Below, one piece after another: positions 6,879 to 13,297 of a stretch of DNA of 13,473 bases; position 1 is the first letter of the stretch, and each line of letters starts with the position of its first letter. The notes under the pieces are model-generated. The model worked only from the letters and a program-made list of their open reading frames with translations, searched no databases and was not told where the DNA came from. Source of the stretch: Synergistaceae bacterium UBA4088 (lineage in GTDB: Bacteria; Synergistota; Synergistia; Synergistales; Thermovirgaceae); assembly GCA_002382605.1 (NCBI GenBank), contig DFYG01000019.1, positions 6,348-19,820 of the forward strand. Direction: 5' to 3'. The position numbers and the translations under genes were made by a program.

Positions 6879-7499
6879 TCACAGTCCCATCTTACGGATG
6901 CAGCGCCTGGCTTCGTCAACGTAAGCGGGATATGGGAGCGTCTCGACAACCCCTGCGCCGCGGTCCAGCCCGATCACGTTTATACCCAGGACGCCGTTGA
7001 GAAAGATCCCTCCGCCACAGACCGGTGGAGGAGTAACGTCATGCCCGTATAGGTTGTAATCAGCAGGAGGCAAGGTCAGTTCGTCGATCGAGTGCCCCAG
7101 TGCCAGGTTAATGCCGCACATCCTCACTCGCCCTCCGCCTTCGAAAAGCATGCACTCCGGCGCCGCCATCCGGATCGCTTCGGGAATATCGTGATTGCCG
7201 CAGACGATGGCCACATTCTCAATGGGTACGGTTTCAATGGCCCTGAAAAGGGAGACCAGCCTCTTTCTAAAGAGCAAGGCAGAACCGGGGCGGATCGCCA
7301 GCTTTAGATCGTCTACCAGATCACCGGTATGTACAAGACATGACGGGTTCAGGAAGTTCACAAGCCTCTTCAGATCACCGTAAAAAGTCGCAGGAGTGTC
7401 GGATACGTGCAGAAGGCACCTCCCCCTGAACTCCTCAAGACGGTCGGGAATGGACATGCCAGGCAGAAAACCAGAGAGAAGCTGTTTCAAAGAACCCAT
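6879..7499 (-). CDS. Calcineurin-like metallophosphoesterase with an incomplete metal site
   Basis: A 206-aa protein with the ordered metallophosphoesterase motifs: LHVSDTP (Asp34), HTGDLVDD (Asp60, Asp63), CGNHD (Asn102, His103), GHS (His136) and YGHDV (His153). Compared with the family pattern DxH...GDxxD...GNHD...GH...GHxH, the His of the first motif is Pro36 and the second His of the last motif is Val155. Both residues normally bind the same metal. The ligands of the other metal (Asp60, Asn102, His136, His153) and the catalytic-type His103 remain. It may be a one-metal or altered phosphoesterase, or a catalytically impaired relative. Substrate is unknown. ATG 7499 follows the upstream stop by 14 bp, with a modest GGACGG ribosome site. 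It is the middle gene of the operon. Confidence 0.8.
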   Translation of the reverse strand: MGSLKQLLSGFLPGMSIPDRLEEFRGRCLLHVSDTPATFYGDLKRLVNFLNPSCLVHTGDLVDDLKLAIRPGSALLFRKRLVSLFRAIETVPIENVAIVCGNHDIPEAIRMAAPECMLFEGGGRVRMCGINLALGHSIDELTLPPADYNLYGHDVTPPPVCGGGIFLNGVLGINVIGLDRGAGVVETLPYPAYVDEARRCIRKMGL

Positions 7500-7513
7500 A
7501 AGACTTACCCGTC

Positions 7514-7987
7514 CTACGTCCGGAGCACTGCCAGGCTGTCGGAAGTGGCGATGGGGGATTTGTGGCAGTGAACCAGTTTCCAGTCAGGCTTTTCCTCCGT
7601 GCCGAAGTTGTTGAATACCCGTGTTTCGTTGTGACTCTTGCGGACTATCTTCCCGGGGGAGACCGCTCTCACCATGAGTGTGAATGTCACTATCGCACAG
7701 GATCCGTATATCTGGATCCTCGGCTGGAGGATCTCATGTTCGAACAACTGATCGGTCTCTTCAAGAGGATCCAGACCTCCGCCCAGCACCATCCGGTGAA
7801 CCCTGAGTTCCCTGAGATGAAAGTCCAGTCCGTCGATCCTCTGAGGGGAAATGTACCACTCGAAGAACGAGCAGTCTTCAGCGGTCATTCGCCGGTAGGT
7901 TGCAACATCTGCGTCCCAGATACTCTTCAGGTTTCTTTCCACTAACGCCATGATCTCTTCTTCGAGTGATCGTTCCAGGTCCGACAT
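7514..7987 (-). CDS. NTF2/SnoaL-fold protein resembling the CaMKII association domain
   Basis: A 157-aa protein of the small cone-shaped NTF2-like fold. An N-terminal helix (MSDLERSLEEEIMALVERNLKS) precedes DVATYRRMTAEDCSFFEW. The C-terminal half has NETRVFNNF (120-128) and WKLVHCHKSPI (136-146). The pattern ETRV[FW] followed by W-x-x-x-H-x-H-x-S is the hallmark I associate with the CaMKII association (oligomerisation) domain and its bacterial relatives. These form rings and may bind small ligands in a central pocket; here that is family knowledge, not evidence. The frame is open to GTG 7999, but ATG 7987 has a better placed GAAAGGGTGG and is preferred. It is the first gene of the operon with the phosphoesterase and the 328-aa protein, so its role may be scaffolding or ligand sensing for them. 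Confidence 0.75.
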   Translation of the reverse strand: MSDLERSLEEEIMALVERNLKSIWDADVATYRRMTAEDCSFFEWYISPQRIDGLDFHLRELRVHRMVLGGGLDPLEETDQLFEHEILQPRIQIYGSCAIVTFTLMVRAVSPGKIVRKSHNETRVFNNFGTEEKPDWKLVHCHKSPIATSDSLAVLRT

Positions 7988-8022
7988 TTGAGGCACCACC
8001 CTTTCAGATGAACATATGATCT

Positions 8023-8053
8023 ATTATACAGACCGTGGGTTCATGGATCGTAA
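8023..8053 (-). promoter_or_regulatory. Candidate promoter for the three-gene operon
   Basis: A consensus TATAAT lies on the minus strand at 8028-8023. The best -35 is TTACGA (8053-8048), separated by 19 bp, which is longer than ideal. Transcription would begin near 8016 and leave a leader of about 29 nt carrying the Shine-Dalgarno of the NTF2-like gene. Confidence 0.4.
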
Positions 8054-8080
8054 GCCCTGAACCGGAAATTTCAAACACTT

Positions 8081-8113
8081 AAAACCGGGAACAGGCCTGC
8101 CCTGGTTTTTTTC
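8081..8113 (+). terminator. Terminator-like hairpin with T-tract upstream of the ferredoxin promoter
   Basis: AAAACCGGG (8081-8089) pairs with CCTGGTTTT (8101-8109), with one G-T wobble and an 11-nt loop holding the small palindrome AGGCCT. T bases run on from 8106 to 8112. This reads as a rho-independent terminator on the plus strand, yet no plus-strand gene precedes it. On the minus strand the same hairpin ends in only four T. It may insulate the divergent promoters or end an unannotated short transcript. Confidence 0.4.
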
Positions 8114-8153
8114 TATCTGCGATCCGGGGATCACCACTCACGTCCATTCCCTG

Positions 8154-8182
8154 TTGAGCGTCCGCGGTATTTGAGATAGAAT
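8154..8182 (+). promoter_or_regulatory. Sigma70-type promoter of the ferredoxin gene
   Basis: TTGAGC (8154-8159), a 17-bp spacer and TAGAAT (8177-8182) give a good promoter. The start is expected near 8189, leaving a leader of about 49 nt. The 11-bp palindrome GAACG-G-CGTTC (8183-8193) sits directly over the predicted start and could be an operator. It is one base too short in the centre for the Gram-positive LexA box. Confidence 0.6.
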
Positions 8183-8237
8183 GAACGGCGTTCGATGAAT
8201 GCTCAAAACATAACCCCAAACAAGGAGGGAATATTAA

Positions 8238-8411
8238 ATGGCAAAAGCAGTTGTCGATAAGGATACTTGTGTAGGTTGCGAAGCTTGCGTCGGAACTTGC
8301 CCCGTTTCCGCCATCGCCATGGAAGACGGGAAAGCACATGTTGACCCCGACACATGCGTCGAGTGCGGGGCCTGTGTTGCTGTGTGCCCTGTAAGCGCTA
8401 TCTCCCAGTAA
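8238..8411 (+). CDS. 2[4Fe-4S] (8-Fe, clostridial-type) ferredoxin
   Basis: A 57-aa low-potential electron carrier. The first cluster motif has Cys11, Cys14, Cys17 and then Cys21 followed by Pro. The second has Cys40, Cys43, Cys46 and Cys50-Pro. The first three of each set bind one cluster and the fourth Cys binds the other, as in classical clostridial ferredoxins. The length is normal and the protein is cytoplasmic. ATG 8238 is preceded by AAGGAGGG at 8 nt, one of the best ribosome sites in the window, and by a good promoter at 8154-8182. A terminator follows at 8437, so it is expected to be an abundant, mainly monocistronic transcript. Likely partners are pyruvate/2-oxoacid:ferredoxin oxidoreductases and hydrogenases elsewhere in the genome. 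This small gene is easy to miss because it is shorter than 60 codons. Confidence 0.97.
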   Translation: MAKAVVDKDTCVGCEACVGTCPVSAIAMEDGKAHVDPDTCVECGACVAVCPVSAISQ

Positions 8412-8436
8412 TTCTCCAGGAACGCTGAAAGGCCGA

Positions 8437-8468
8437 GGGGCGCTTCCTTTGGGAAGTGGCCCCTTTTT
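8437..8468 (+). terminator. Rho-independent terminator after the ferredoxin gene
   Basis: GGGGCGCTTCC (8437-8447) pairs with GGAAGTGGCCCC (8452-8463) around a TTTG loop, with one bulged G and one G-U pair, followed by TTTTT (8464-8468). It starts 25 bp after the ferredoxin stop and lies before the preferred start of the VanZ-like gene. Confidence 0.8.
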
Positions 8469-8526
8469 CAACACCTCCCTGATCGCCGAAGACTCTCAGT
8501 TCTGTCACCTGAAAGGATGCATCCAA

Positions 8527-8898
8527 ATGGCGAAGTTCAGGATCCCGGTATGGCTTGTCAGGGCAATATGGGTTGCCGGGATCATCGGTTTTCTGGCAAT
8601 ATCAGTAGTACCCATCGGAAGGAACCCGTTTCCCGGCATTGAGGCTGGAGACAAGATCGCGCATCTCGGGGTTTTCTTCATTCTGGCACTATTTCCAGTC
8701 GTTACGGGTGTTGCGTCGAAAAGGGCTGTAATAGTAGTGCTTTCCATTGTGGCCGTCGGTTCCGAACTTCTGCAGTCACTGCTCCCATACCGCTCGTGGG
8801 AGGTCATTGATATCACTGCCGACCTCCTGGGGCTGTTCGCGGGCCTTGCGGCAGGATACGCCCTCACCCGGATGAGAGATACCACCGTCCGCAGATAG
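8527..8898 (+). CDS. VanZ-like family membrane protein
   Basis: A 123-aa protein with about four hydrophobic segments (residues 10-30, 44-62, 66-82, 95-114). It has the VanZ-like signature residues: DKIAHLGVFF (Asp42, Lys43, His46), SELLQSLLPYRS (Glu80, Gln83, Pro87, Arg89) and VIDITADLLG (Asp95, Asp99). VanZ itself confers low-level teicoplanin resistance by an unknown mechanism. Most relatives, including this short stand-alone type, have no assigned function, so a resistance role should not be assumed. The frame opens at 8449, but that start lies within the ferredoxin terminator. ATG 8527 has AAAGGA at 9 nt and gives a normal N-terminus. No separate promoter is evident, so expression may depend on read-through. 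Confidence 0.83.
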   Translation: MAKFRIPVWLVRAIWVAGIIGFLAISVVPIGRNPFPGIEAGDKIAHLGVFFILALFPVVTGVASKRAVIVVLSIVAVGSELLQSLLPYRSWEVIDITADLLGLFAGLAAGYALTRMRDTTVRR

Positions 8899-8986
8899 CG
8901 CTTCTGACCTTCCTGTCTCCCGGCCTTCCCGGTTCTGCCCGTACCATCCTCCATTTCCCTTCACTATTTACGGCACTTCTTCTCTC

Positions 8987-10444
8987 TCAATTCCCGCGCC
9001 TCACGCTTATCGCTTTTTCATACCCCATCCTGGCATTCTTCATCTCCGTCGTGTTTCCTGGAACTTTTTCCAGGGCTTCGAGGAACGGTCCCTCTATTGG
9101 AAGACCTGAGAGGCCTTCTGCAAGTTCCACGGCACGGGCGGCGTACCTCAATATCTGTATCGTCTCTATCCTGGAGATATCGTTGAAGAACCAGCCGCAG
9201 CTCGTATACATGAGCATAGCGTTCCGCTCCATCTCAAGAAGCGCCCTCGCACGTTCATCCATACCATCAGCGCCGCCTTTCAGCAGAACATCTGCGTAGC
9301 TGTCCCGAGCCTCCCAGGGATCGGGGAAATAAGCGGCAGCCTCCGTCTCGAAAATGGTATCAATGATCTTCCGAAGGTCATCAAGAGCTTCCCGCAGGGG
9401 AGCCCGCCACTTCTGGTGCCAACCGGTGTGCTTGCCCGCCGTGCATCCGCAGTCGGAGCGCCATCTCTCAACACCGTGAGAACAGCTCCAGGATGTATTT
9501 TCAGCGATCTCGACCTCCCTCTTCGGAGGGAACTTCTCCAGGAACTCGCCGTAGATGGTCAGTGCTGCGTCCGGACTTTTGTCTATCGTTTCAAGACAGT
9601 ACGCAAGGGCCATGTCGCCGAAACGGTGATGGTGACCGAATGTCTCCCCGTCAACAGCGGTATGGGAAAGCAGGGCTTCCTCCCCGACGGGTCCTGATCC
9701 CTCGATCATCTTCCTTGCGAAAAACGCTCCATCCTGCAAAAGGCTGCCAAAGGCTATTGCATGGGCGATCCCGCCGTTGTAGAAGAAAATGGCAATATTT
9801 CTTCCCGATGGGAGAGGGCACCGGTACGGGACCGTCGTGTCTATCCTCCCGCCTGAAACATCAACCCATTTCCCGCCCGTTTCACGGATCCTCAGTGCCT
9901 GGTGAGGTGCAAGTATCGTAAAACGCAGACCCTCACCGGCCATTATTTCGAGTGTCTCGATATCAACCGCTGTCTCGGGGAGCCACATCCCTTCCGGATC
10001 CCGCTCGAAACGGAACCGGAAATCCCCCACGCCCCATACAACCTGCGTTCTCTTGTCTCTTGAGTTGGCAAGAGGCATGATCATGTGGTTGTAAGCCTGT
10101 GCTATAGCGCTGCCGTGGCCGGAAAAGCGTCTGCGGCTTTCGTCGTCGCCCTTGAGGATAGCACGGTAGACATCCGGATGTTCCCGCTCCATCCATAAAA
10201 GCAGGGTCGGACCGAAGTTGAAGCTCATCATTGAATAGTTATTGAGTATACGGCGGATTTTCTGGCCGCCTTCGAGAATGCGGGCCGCCGCGTTGGGCTC
10301 GTAGCACTCGGCGGTCACGCGTTCGTTCCAGTCGTGAAAAGGGCGGGCACTCCACTGCCTGTCCACAGTCCCGGTCCAGGGGTTCTCTCTCGGGGGTTGG
10401 TAGAAGTGCCCGTGAATACAGACGAGCTTCATGTTTGCTGTCAT
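8987..10444 (-). CDS. Glycoside hydrolase family 57 protein with DUF3536 region
   Basis: A 485-aa GH57 (beta/alpha)7-barrel protein acting on alpha-glucans. The N-terminus IHGHFYQPPRENPW (His11, His13) is the first family motif. MWLPETAVD contains the expected nucleophile Glu157, and HTAVDGETFGHH the acid/base Asp265. TSWSCSHGVERW...CGC (about 316-333) is the Cys-containing stretch typical of the DUF3536 type, and a helical C-terminal region follows. Exact activity (amylase, branching enzyme or transferase) is not known for this subgroup. There is no signal peptide, so it should act on intracellular glycogen-like material. The frame is open to GTG 10498, where the ribosome site is too close. 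ATG 10444 has GGGAGG at 9 nt and is preferred. No other glycogen gene is visible. After its stop, 8899-8986 is pyrimidine-rich on the plus strand and holds no convincing terminator. Confidence 0.9.
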   Translation of the reverse strand: MTANMKLVCIHGHFYQPPRENPWTGTVDRQWSARPFHDWNERVTAECYEPNAAARILEGGQKIRRILNNYSMMSFNFGPTLLLWMEREHPDVYRAILKGDDESRRRFSGHGSAIAQAYNHMIMPLANSRDKRTQVVWGVGDFRFRFERDPEGMWLPETAVDIETLEIMAGEGLRFTILAPHQALRIRETGGKWVDVSGGRIDTTVPYRCPLPSGRNIAIFFYNGGIAHAIAFGSLLQDGAFFARKMIEGSGPVGEEALLSHTAVDGETFGHHHRFGDMALAYCLETIDKSPDAALTIYGEFLEKFPPKREVEIAENTSWSCSHGVERWRSDCGCTAGKHTGWHQKWRAPLREALDDLRKIIDTIFETEAAAYFPDPWEARDSYADVLLKGGADGMDERARALLEMERNAMLMYTSCGWFFNDISRIETIQILRYAARAVELAEGLSGLPIEGPFLEALEKVPGNTTEMKNARMGYEKAISVRRGN

Positions 10445-10466
10445 TTGACGGAACCTCCCGGGATTG

Positions 10467-10489
10467 GGATCTTTTGATCCAGAGATCAA
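10467..10489 (-). promoter_or_regulatory. Overlapping small inverted repeats in the GH57 leader
   Basis: TTGATC (10474-10479) and GATCAA (10484-10489) form a 6-bp inverted repeat with a 4-nt loop. GGATC (10467-10471) and GATCC (10476-10480) form a second, overlapping one around TTTT. The two pairings exclude each other and lie just upstream of the Shine-Dalgarno of the GH57 gene. This may be an operator or a weak leader structure; the arms are short, so chance is possible. Confidence 0.25.
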
Positions 10490-10597
10490 TGCTGTCACCT
10501 CGTACGCGATCTACTCTGTTTCAGACGGTCGGCAGATATGGCTGAAAAAAGAGATGAGGATCTTCTGAGGCGGGGAAAGAGCAGCAGAAAAGCGGGC

Positions 10598-10622
10598 GCA
10601 CAGGCTTTCGAAAAGCCTGTGC
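10598..10622 (-). terminator. Perfect 10-bp hairpin downstream of the small exported protein gene
   Basis: GCACAGGCTT (10598-10607) and AAGCCTGTGC (10613-10622) are perfect complements around TCGAA. It lies about 80 bp after the minus-strand stop at 10701. On the minus strand it is followed by a GC-rich gap and only TTTT, so it is an imperfect intrinsic terminator. The rest of 10445-10700 holds one smaller hairpin (GAAGC...GCTTC, 10657-10671) and no convincing gene. Confidence 0.45.
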
Positions 10623-10700
10623 ATTTCCCCCTGAATATGCATTTCACATGCTACGGGAAGCAAGGTGCTTCAGTCACTTTATTTTCCGGGATGCGCCCCG

Positions 10701-11084
10701 TCAGTCCCTCTGGAGTATCCCGTAGAACGAGCCCCGGCCGGAGTGGTCCGTGTAGGACCATTTCCCGATAAACCGGTTCATAAAATCGATCTTGCCGAGG
10801 AAATAATAGGGAACGAGTTCATATCCTGCCGTCACGAACTCGCATTCCCCGTTAAAGTCGCATGTACCCTGGACATCCATGTCCAGATATGAAGTGTTTG
10901 AATGCACGGTCCCGGTTATGGATCCATCCGGATTTACGTCGATCCTGAACCACCCGTAGTCGTCACCTATGAAAGTGCCCTGGTAATTACCGGTCAGGTT
11001 TTCTCCGATGTCCCCGAAAGCCGAACCTGCAAAAACCAGGATCACGGCAAAGGCTGCCGCCAATATACTTTTCTTTGCCGACAT
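10701..11084 (-). CDS. Small exported protein, unknown function
   Basis: A 127-aa protein with a clear signal peptide: MSAKK, a hydrophobic core at residues 7-20, and a likely cleavage near residues 21-25 (GSAFG/DIG). The mature part is about 100 aa and looks beta-rich, with alternating Gly, aromatic and Thr residues (LTGNYQGTFIGDDYGWFRIDV, GSITGTV, GKWSYTDHSGRGSFYG). Cys75 and Cys81 could form a disulphide. The repeated G-x-W/F pattern recalls small lipocalin-like beta-barrels, but I do not recognise a family. The frame is open to 11120; ATG 11084 is chosen because AGGAAG lies 9 nt upstream and it gives a normal signal peptide. It has its own extended -10 promoter with a PerR-box-like sequence and lies directly downstream of the Fur-family gene. 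Confidence 0.72.
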   Translation of the reverse strand: MSAKKSILAAAFAVILVFAGSAFGDIGENLTGNYQGTFIGDDYGWFRIDVNPDGSITGTVHSNTSYLDMDVQGTCDFNGECEFVTAGYELVPYYFLGKIDFMNRFIGKWSYTDHSGRGSFYGILQRD

Positions 11085-11099
11085 GCTTTTCCACTTCCT

Positions 11100-11113
11100 T
11101 TCTTCTAGAAGAA
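11100..11113. promoter_or_regulatory. 14-bp perfect palindrome in the 5' leader of the small exported protein gene
   Basis: TTCTTCTAGAAGAA is a perfect inverted repeat between the predicted transcript start (about 11116) and the Shine-Dalgarno AGGAAG (11099-11094). In this position it could be a repressor site or an RNA hairpin that affects ribosome access. Confidence 0.45.
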
Positions 11114-11114
11114 G

Positions 11115-11131
11115 TTTCAATAATTATACCA
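11115..11131 (-). promoter_or_regulatory. Extended -10 promoter overlapped by a PerR-box-like sequence
   Basis: On the minus strand TGGTATAAT (11131-11123) is a consensus extended -10 element; no -35 is needed or evident. The 15 bases at 11129-11115 (GTATAATTATTGAAA) match the Bacillus PerR box TTATAATnATTATAA at 11 of its 14 specified positions (12 of 15 if the central base is taken as T). Part of the match is forced by the TATAAT box. The nearest upstream gene encodes a Fur-family regulator. Confidence 0.45.
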
Positions 11132-11146
11132 CCCGCATACCGACCA

Positions 11147-11680
11147 TCACTGCATCAGGCGGCATCTGGGTTTCCTTCTGCTGCGTCTGGCGCATTTCGC
11201 TGGCGAGGCGCCCTCAAATGGTTCAAGAACACCTTCCTCGCGACACTCTTTGCAAAGCCCGGCCATTTCAAAAGTCTGGGGCAGGAGCTCAAATCCCATA
11301 TCCTGAGCCCATCCCTGGACATCGGACATCCTGCTCTCCTCGTCCGGAAGATGCACTGTCTTTCCGCACGACCTGCAGAAGATGTGAAAGTGCATCTGCT
11401 CATCCGGAACCTCGAAGCGCAAAAACCCTTCCTCAAGATTAACCTGGTTGAGCATCCCGAGGCTGTTCAGGAGATCTATCGTCCTGTATATGGTCGCTAT
11501 CCCTATTGAAGGGTCATCCTTCTGTGCCAGTTCGAGTAATTCGCGCGCGTTGAGGTGGATCCCAAGGTTGCTCAGCAACGTCTCGATTATGACCCGCCTC
11601 TGGTTGGTCAGTCGGAACCCGCGGGACTTCAGCCGCCGCAGATACTCCTCTGTACCCTCATTCACACGTCCCTCCTGCAT
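11147..11680 (-). CDS. Fur-family metal-dependent transcriptional regulator
   Basis: A 177-aa winged-helix repressor. Residues 13-75 are the DNA-binding domain, with RLTNQRRVIIETLL and the recognition helix in SIGIATIYRTIDLL. Visible metal-site residues are His42 (IHLNA), Glu90 (RFE), His97 and His99 (HFH). The structural zinc site is complete: Cys102-x-x-Cys105 and Cys143-x-x-Cys146. By alignment with B. subtilis PerR, His42, Glu90, His97 and His99 occupy the places of H37, D85, H91 and H93, while the D104 position is His110 (CGKTVHL). It therefore cannot be typed securely as Fur, PerR or Zur. The C-terminus carries an extra basic tail of about 20 residues. The start is ATG 11680, because AAAGGAGG lies 5-6 nt upstream, whereas ATG 11698 has no usable site. 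It follows the DUF4139 gene by 21 bp and is probably co-transcribed with it. Confidence 0.9.
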   Translation of the reverse strand: MQEGRVNEGTEEYLRRLKSRGFRLTNQRRVIIETLLSNLGIHLNARELLELAQKDDPSIGIATIYRTIDLLNSLGMLNQVNLEEGFLRFEVPDEQMHFHIFCRSCGKTVHLPDEESRMSDVQGWAQDMGFELLPQTFEMAGLCKECREEGVLEPFEGASPAKCARRSRRKPRCRLMQ

Positions 11681-11701
11681 GCGAGCCTCCTTTCCCATCC
11701 T

Positions 11702-13219
11702 CTACCGGAACATCAACTCTTTGTCGGACGGATATGTGATCGTGTATTTCACGCTGATCTCTTTGCTCTTCCCCTTCTCAAGGTCCACTTCCCAGGTCAG
11801 AAAACCCTTCTCATCCTTTTCTGCAGGCCCTGGCACAAGGACGAGGTCCTGCACCTTTATCGTGTCACGTGCGGGAACCGGCACACGATCCATAACTTTT
11901 ACCTTCACACTCCTTGAAAGGCCATTGCTTACGGTTATGACATAACCTCTCTGGTGCTTTCCCTTTATTATCCAGCTGCTTCCCGTCGTCGGGAGCATTT
12001 CCTCGCGTTCGGCAGTTACGAGAGGCGTGGTCCCGAAGGGCAGACGCAACTCCTGACCTTGACTTCGGGCAGGTATCATCGTGACTCCTGTATCCTTGCC
12101 GTCCACAGATAGTTCTGCCTCCCCGGGAAGAAAGGTCCTGCCGGAAGATCTGACAGTGGCGACAGTCCACGCCTCGTTCGAAAATTCCGGAATGCACACC
12201 AGCGAGACATCGCTCTTTTCCGTGAATCTGCCTGAATCCATCCTTATACTCTTCCCAAAACCGGGGACAGTCCCCTTTGCTTTCATCGTTACGTCAGTCA
12301 GCCCCTCTTCCATGTACTGCTCATCCTGCAGATCTTTCAAAGGTCCAGCCGCCATCTCGAGGGCTTCTTCCATGCGCATAGCCTTGGCAGAAGGTGCTAT
12401 CTCGAGGAAATCGACCACGAGGGGACGCATTTCAGGCATATTTATCCCCCCACGCGGCCTGACCGTGTGCAGCAGGATGTCACCCTTCCAGGTAATTCCG
12501 CTCTTCTGGTTCACCTCGGCTCCGACCGTACCCTTGATCTCCCCTGTTGAACTGTTCAGTTCCATGCGGTAGACGGGGCGCCAGGACGCGCTGTCTGTCC
12601 AGGCCTTGACCGTAATGCTTCCCTTTCCCTCTGTCGTGATCGAAAGGAGCAGCATCCTGTCAGGGTCTCCTGGAAAACGCTGATCGAATTCGCCTTTAAG
12701 AATGTCGTATTGTTTTTTTGCCTTCTCAAGAAGTACGGCATTTTCCGATGCCTTCAGCTCCAGCGATTCCCGCTTCTTTAAAGCCGCGTCGATGAAGGTC
12801 TCCAGTTCCGTTCCTTTGAGACCTGCAGGAAGGGATTCTCCAAGATGTTTTATCCCCTGGGAAAGTGCGGCCGCCCGGGAAACCAGCATATCGATCTGGG
12901 TGCGGGCCTTATCCACTTCCTGGGCCAGGTCGCTCAGCTCCGGCGGTATCCACCCGGGCCTGGTTACCTCTTTGGCATCGAAGTTCATCACCGTCACGCC
13001 GTCCCCGCCCTCAACGCGGATGAATTCCCTATCCAGCGTCAGCGGCATCTCGACCTCCATATCTGCCGCGGCCTCGAACTTCATTGTCAGAAGAGCCCCT
13101 CGCGGATAGACGTCGACAACACCCGCTACAGGTACGGCTTCTGCTTCCAGCGCCTTTCCACCAAAAACCAGAACACCCAAAAACACGATCGGAACTATCA
13201 CCCGGAAAAATCGATTCAT
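11702..13219 (-). CDS. Exported DUF4139-domain protein (MuiA/mucoidy-inhibitor-A-like)
   Basis: A 505-aa protein with a signal peptide (MNRFFR, hydrophobic 7-21, likely cleavage ALEAEA/VPV near residue 28). Residues 29-85 correspond to the N-terminal DUF4140-like beta region (VAGVVDVYPRGALLTM). Residues about 95-190 are a Lys/Glu/Leu-rich coiled coil. Residues about 195-505 are the DUF4139 beta-rich domain, including WRPVYRMEL and the terminal WEVDLEKGKSKEISVKYTITYP that closes the family. Function is unsettled: the family is named for a mucoidy inhibitor relative and is found in the envelope or periplasm. The frame is open to 13264, but ATG 13219 has GGGAGGT about 6 nt upstream and gives a proper signal peptide. 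It heads the operon that includes the Fur-family gene, so metal or oxidative control of envelope expression is possible. Confidence 0.85.
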   Translation of the reverse strand: MNRFFRVIVPIVFLGVLVFGGKALEAEAVPVAGVVDVYPRGALLTMKFEAAADMEVEMPLTLDREFIRVEGGDGVTVMNFDAKEVTRPGWIPPELSDLAQEVDKARTQIDMLVSRAAALSQGIKHLGESLPAGLKGTELETFIDAALKKRESLELKASENAVLLEKAKKQYDILKGEFDQRFPGDPDRMLLLSITTEGKGSITVKAWTDSASWRPVYRMELNSSTGEIKGTVGAEVNQKSGITWKGDILLHTVRPRGGINMPEMRPLVVDFLEIAPSAKAMRMEEALEMAAGPLKDLQDEQYMEEGLTDVTMKAKGTVPGFGKSIRMDSGRFTEKSDVSLVCIPEFSNEAWTVATVRSSGRTFLPGEAELSVDGKDTGVTMIPARSQGQELRLPFGTTPLVTAEREEMLPTTGSSWIIKGKHQRGYVITVSNGLSRSVKVKVMDRVPVPARDTIKVQDLVLVPGPAEKDEKGFLTWEVDLEKGKSKEISVKYTITYPSDKELMFR

Positions 13220-13278
13220 GCCTCTACCTCCCGCTGGTCGGGGTGTTTTATCCCCGTTCATCAAAGTAACGCCAAGTT

Positions 13279-13293
13279 ATTATCTCAATTATC
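13279..13293 (-). promoter_or_regulatory. Possible Fur-type operator upstream of the DUF4139-fur operon
   Basis: On the minus strand two exact GATAAT hexamers (13293-13288 and 13284-13279) lie in direct orientation 3 bp apart, overlapping the predicted transcript start. GATAAT is the unit of the classical Fur box. The 15-bp window 13294-13280 matches the 7-1-7 Fur pattern at about 10 of 14 specified positions, mainly in the first half. The region is A+T-rich, so chance matches are likely. Confidence 0.3.
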
Positions 13294-13297
13294 ATAT

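Noticed and set aside
8183..8193. LexA box at the ferredoxin start
   Set aside because: GAAC-N3-GTTC has one base fewer than the GAAC-N4-GTTC consensus, and a ferredoxin gene is not an SOS target.
8079..8474. A minus-strand frame of 131 codons across the ferredoxin gene
   Set aside because: The plus strand encodes an unmistakable ferredoxin with promoter, ribosome site and terminator, so the opposite frame is a shadow.
8776..8964. Small minus-strand gene downstream of the GH57 gene
   Set aside because: It is mostly antisense to the VanZ-like gene, with no ribosome site and low-complexity composition.
10538..10771. A 77-codon plus-strand frame between the GH57 and small exported protein genes
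   Set aside because: No ribosome site or recognisable motif; it runs into the exported protein gene on the opposite strand and contains the 10598-10622 hairpin.
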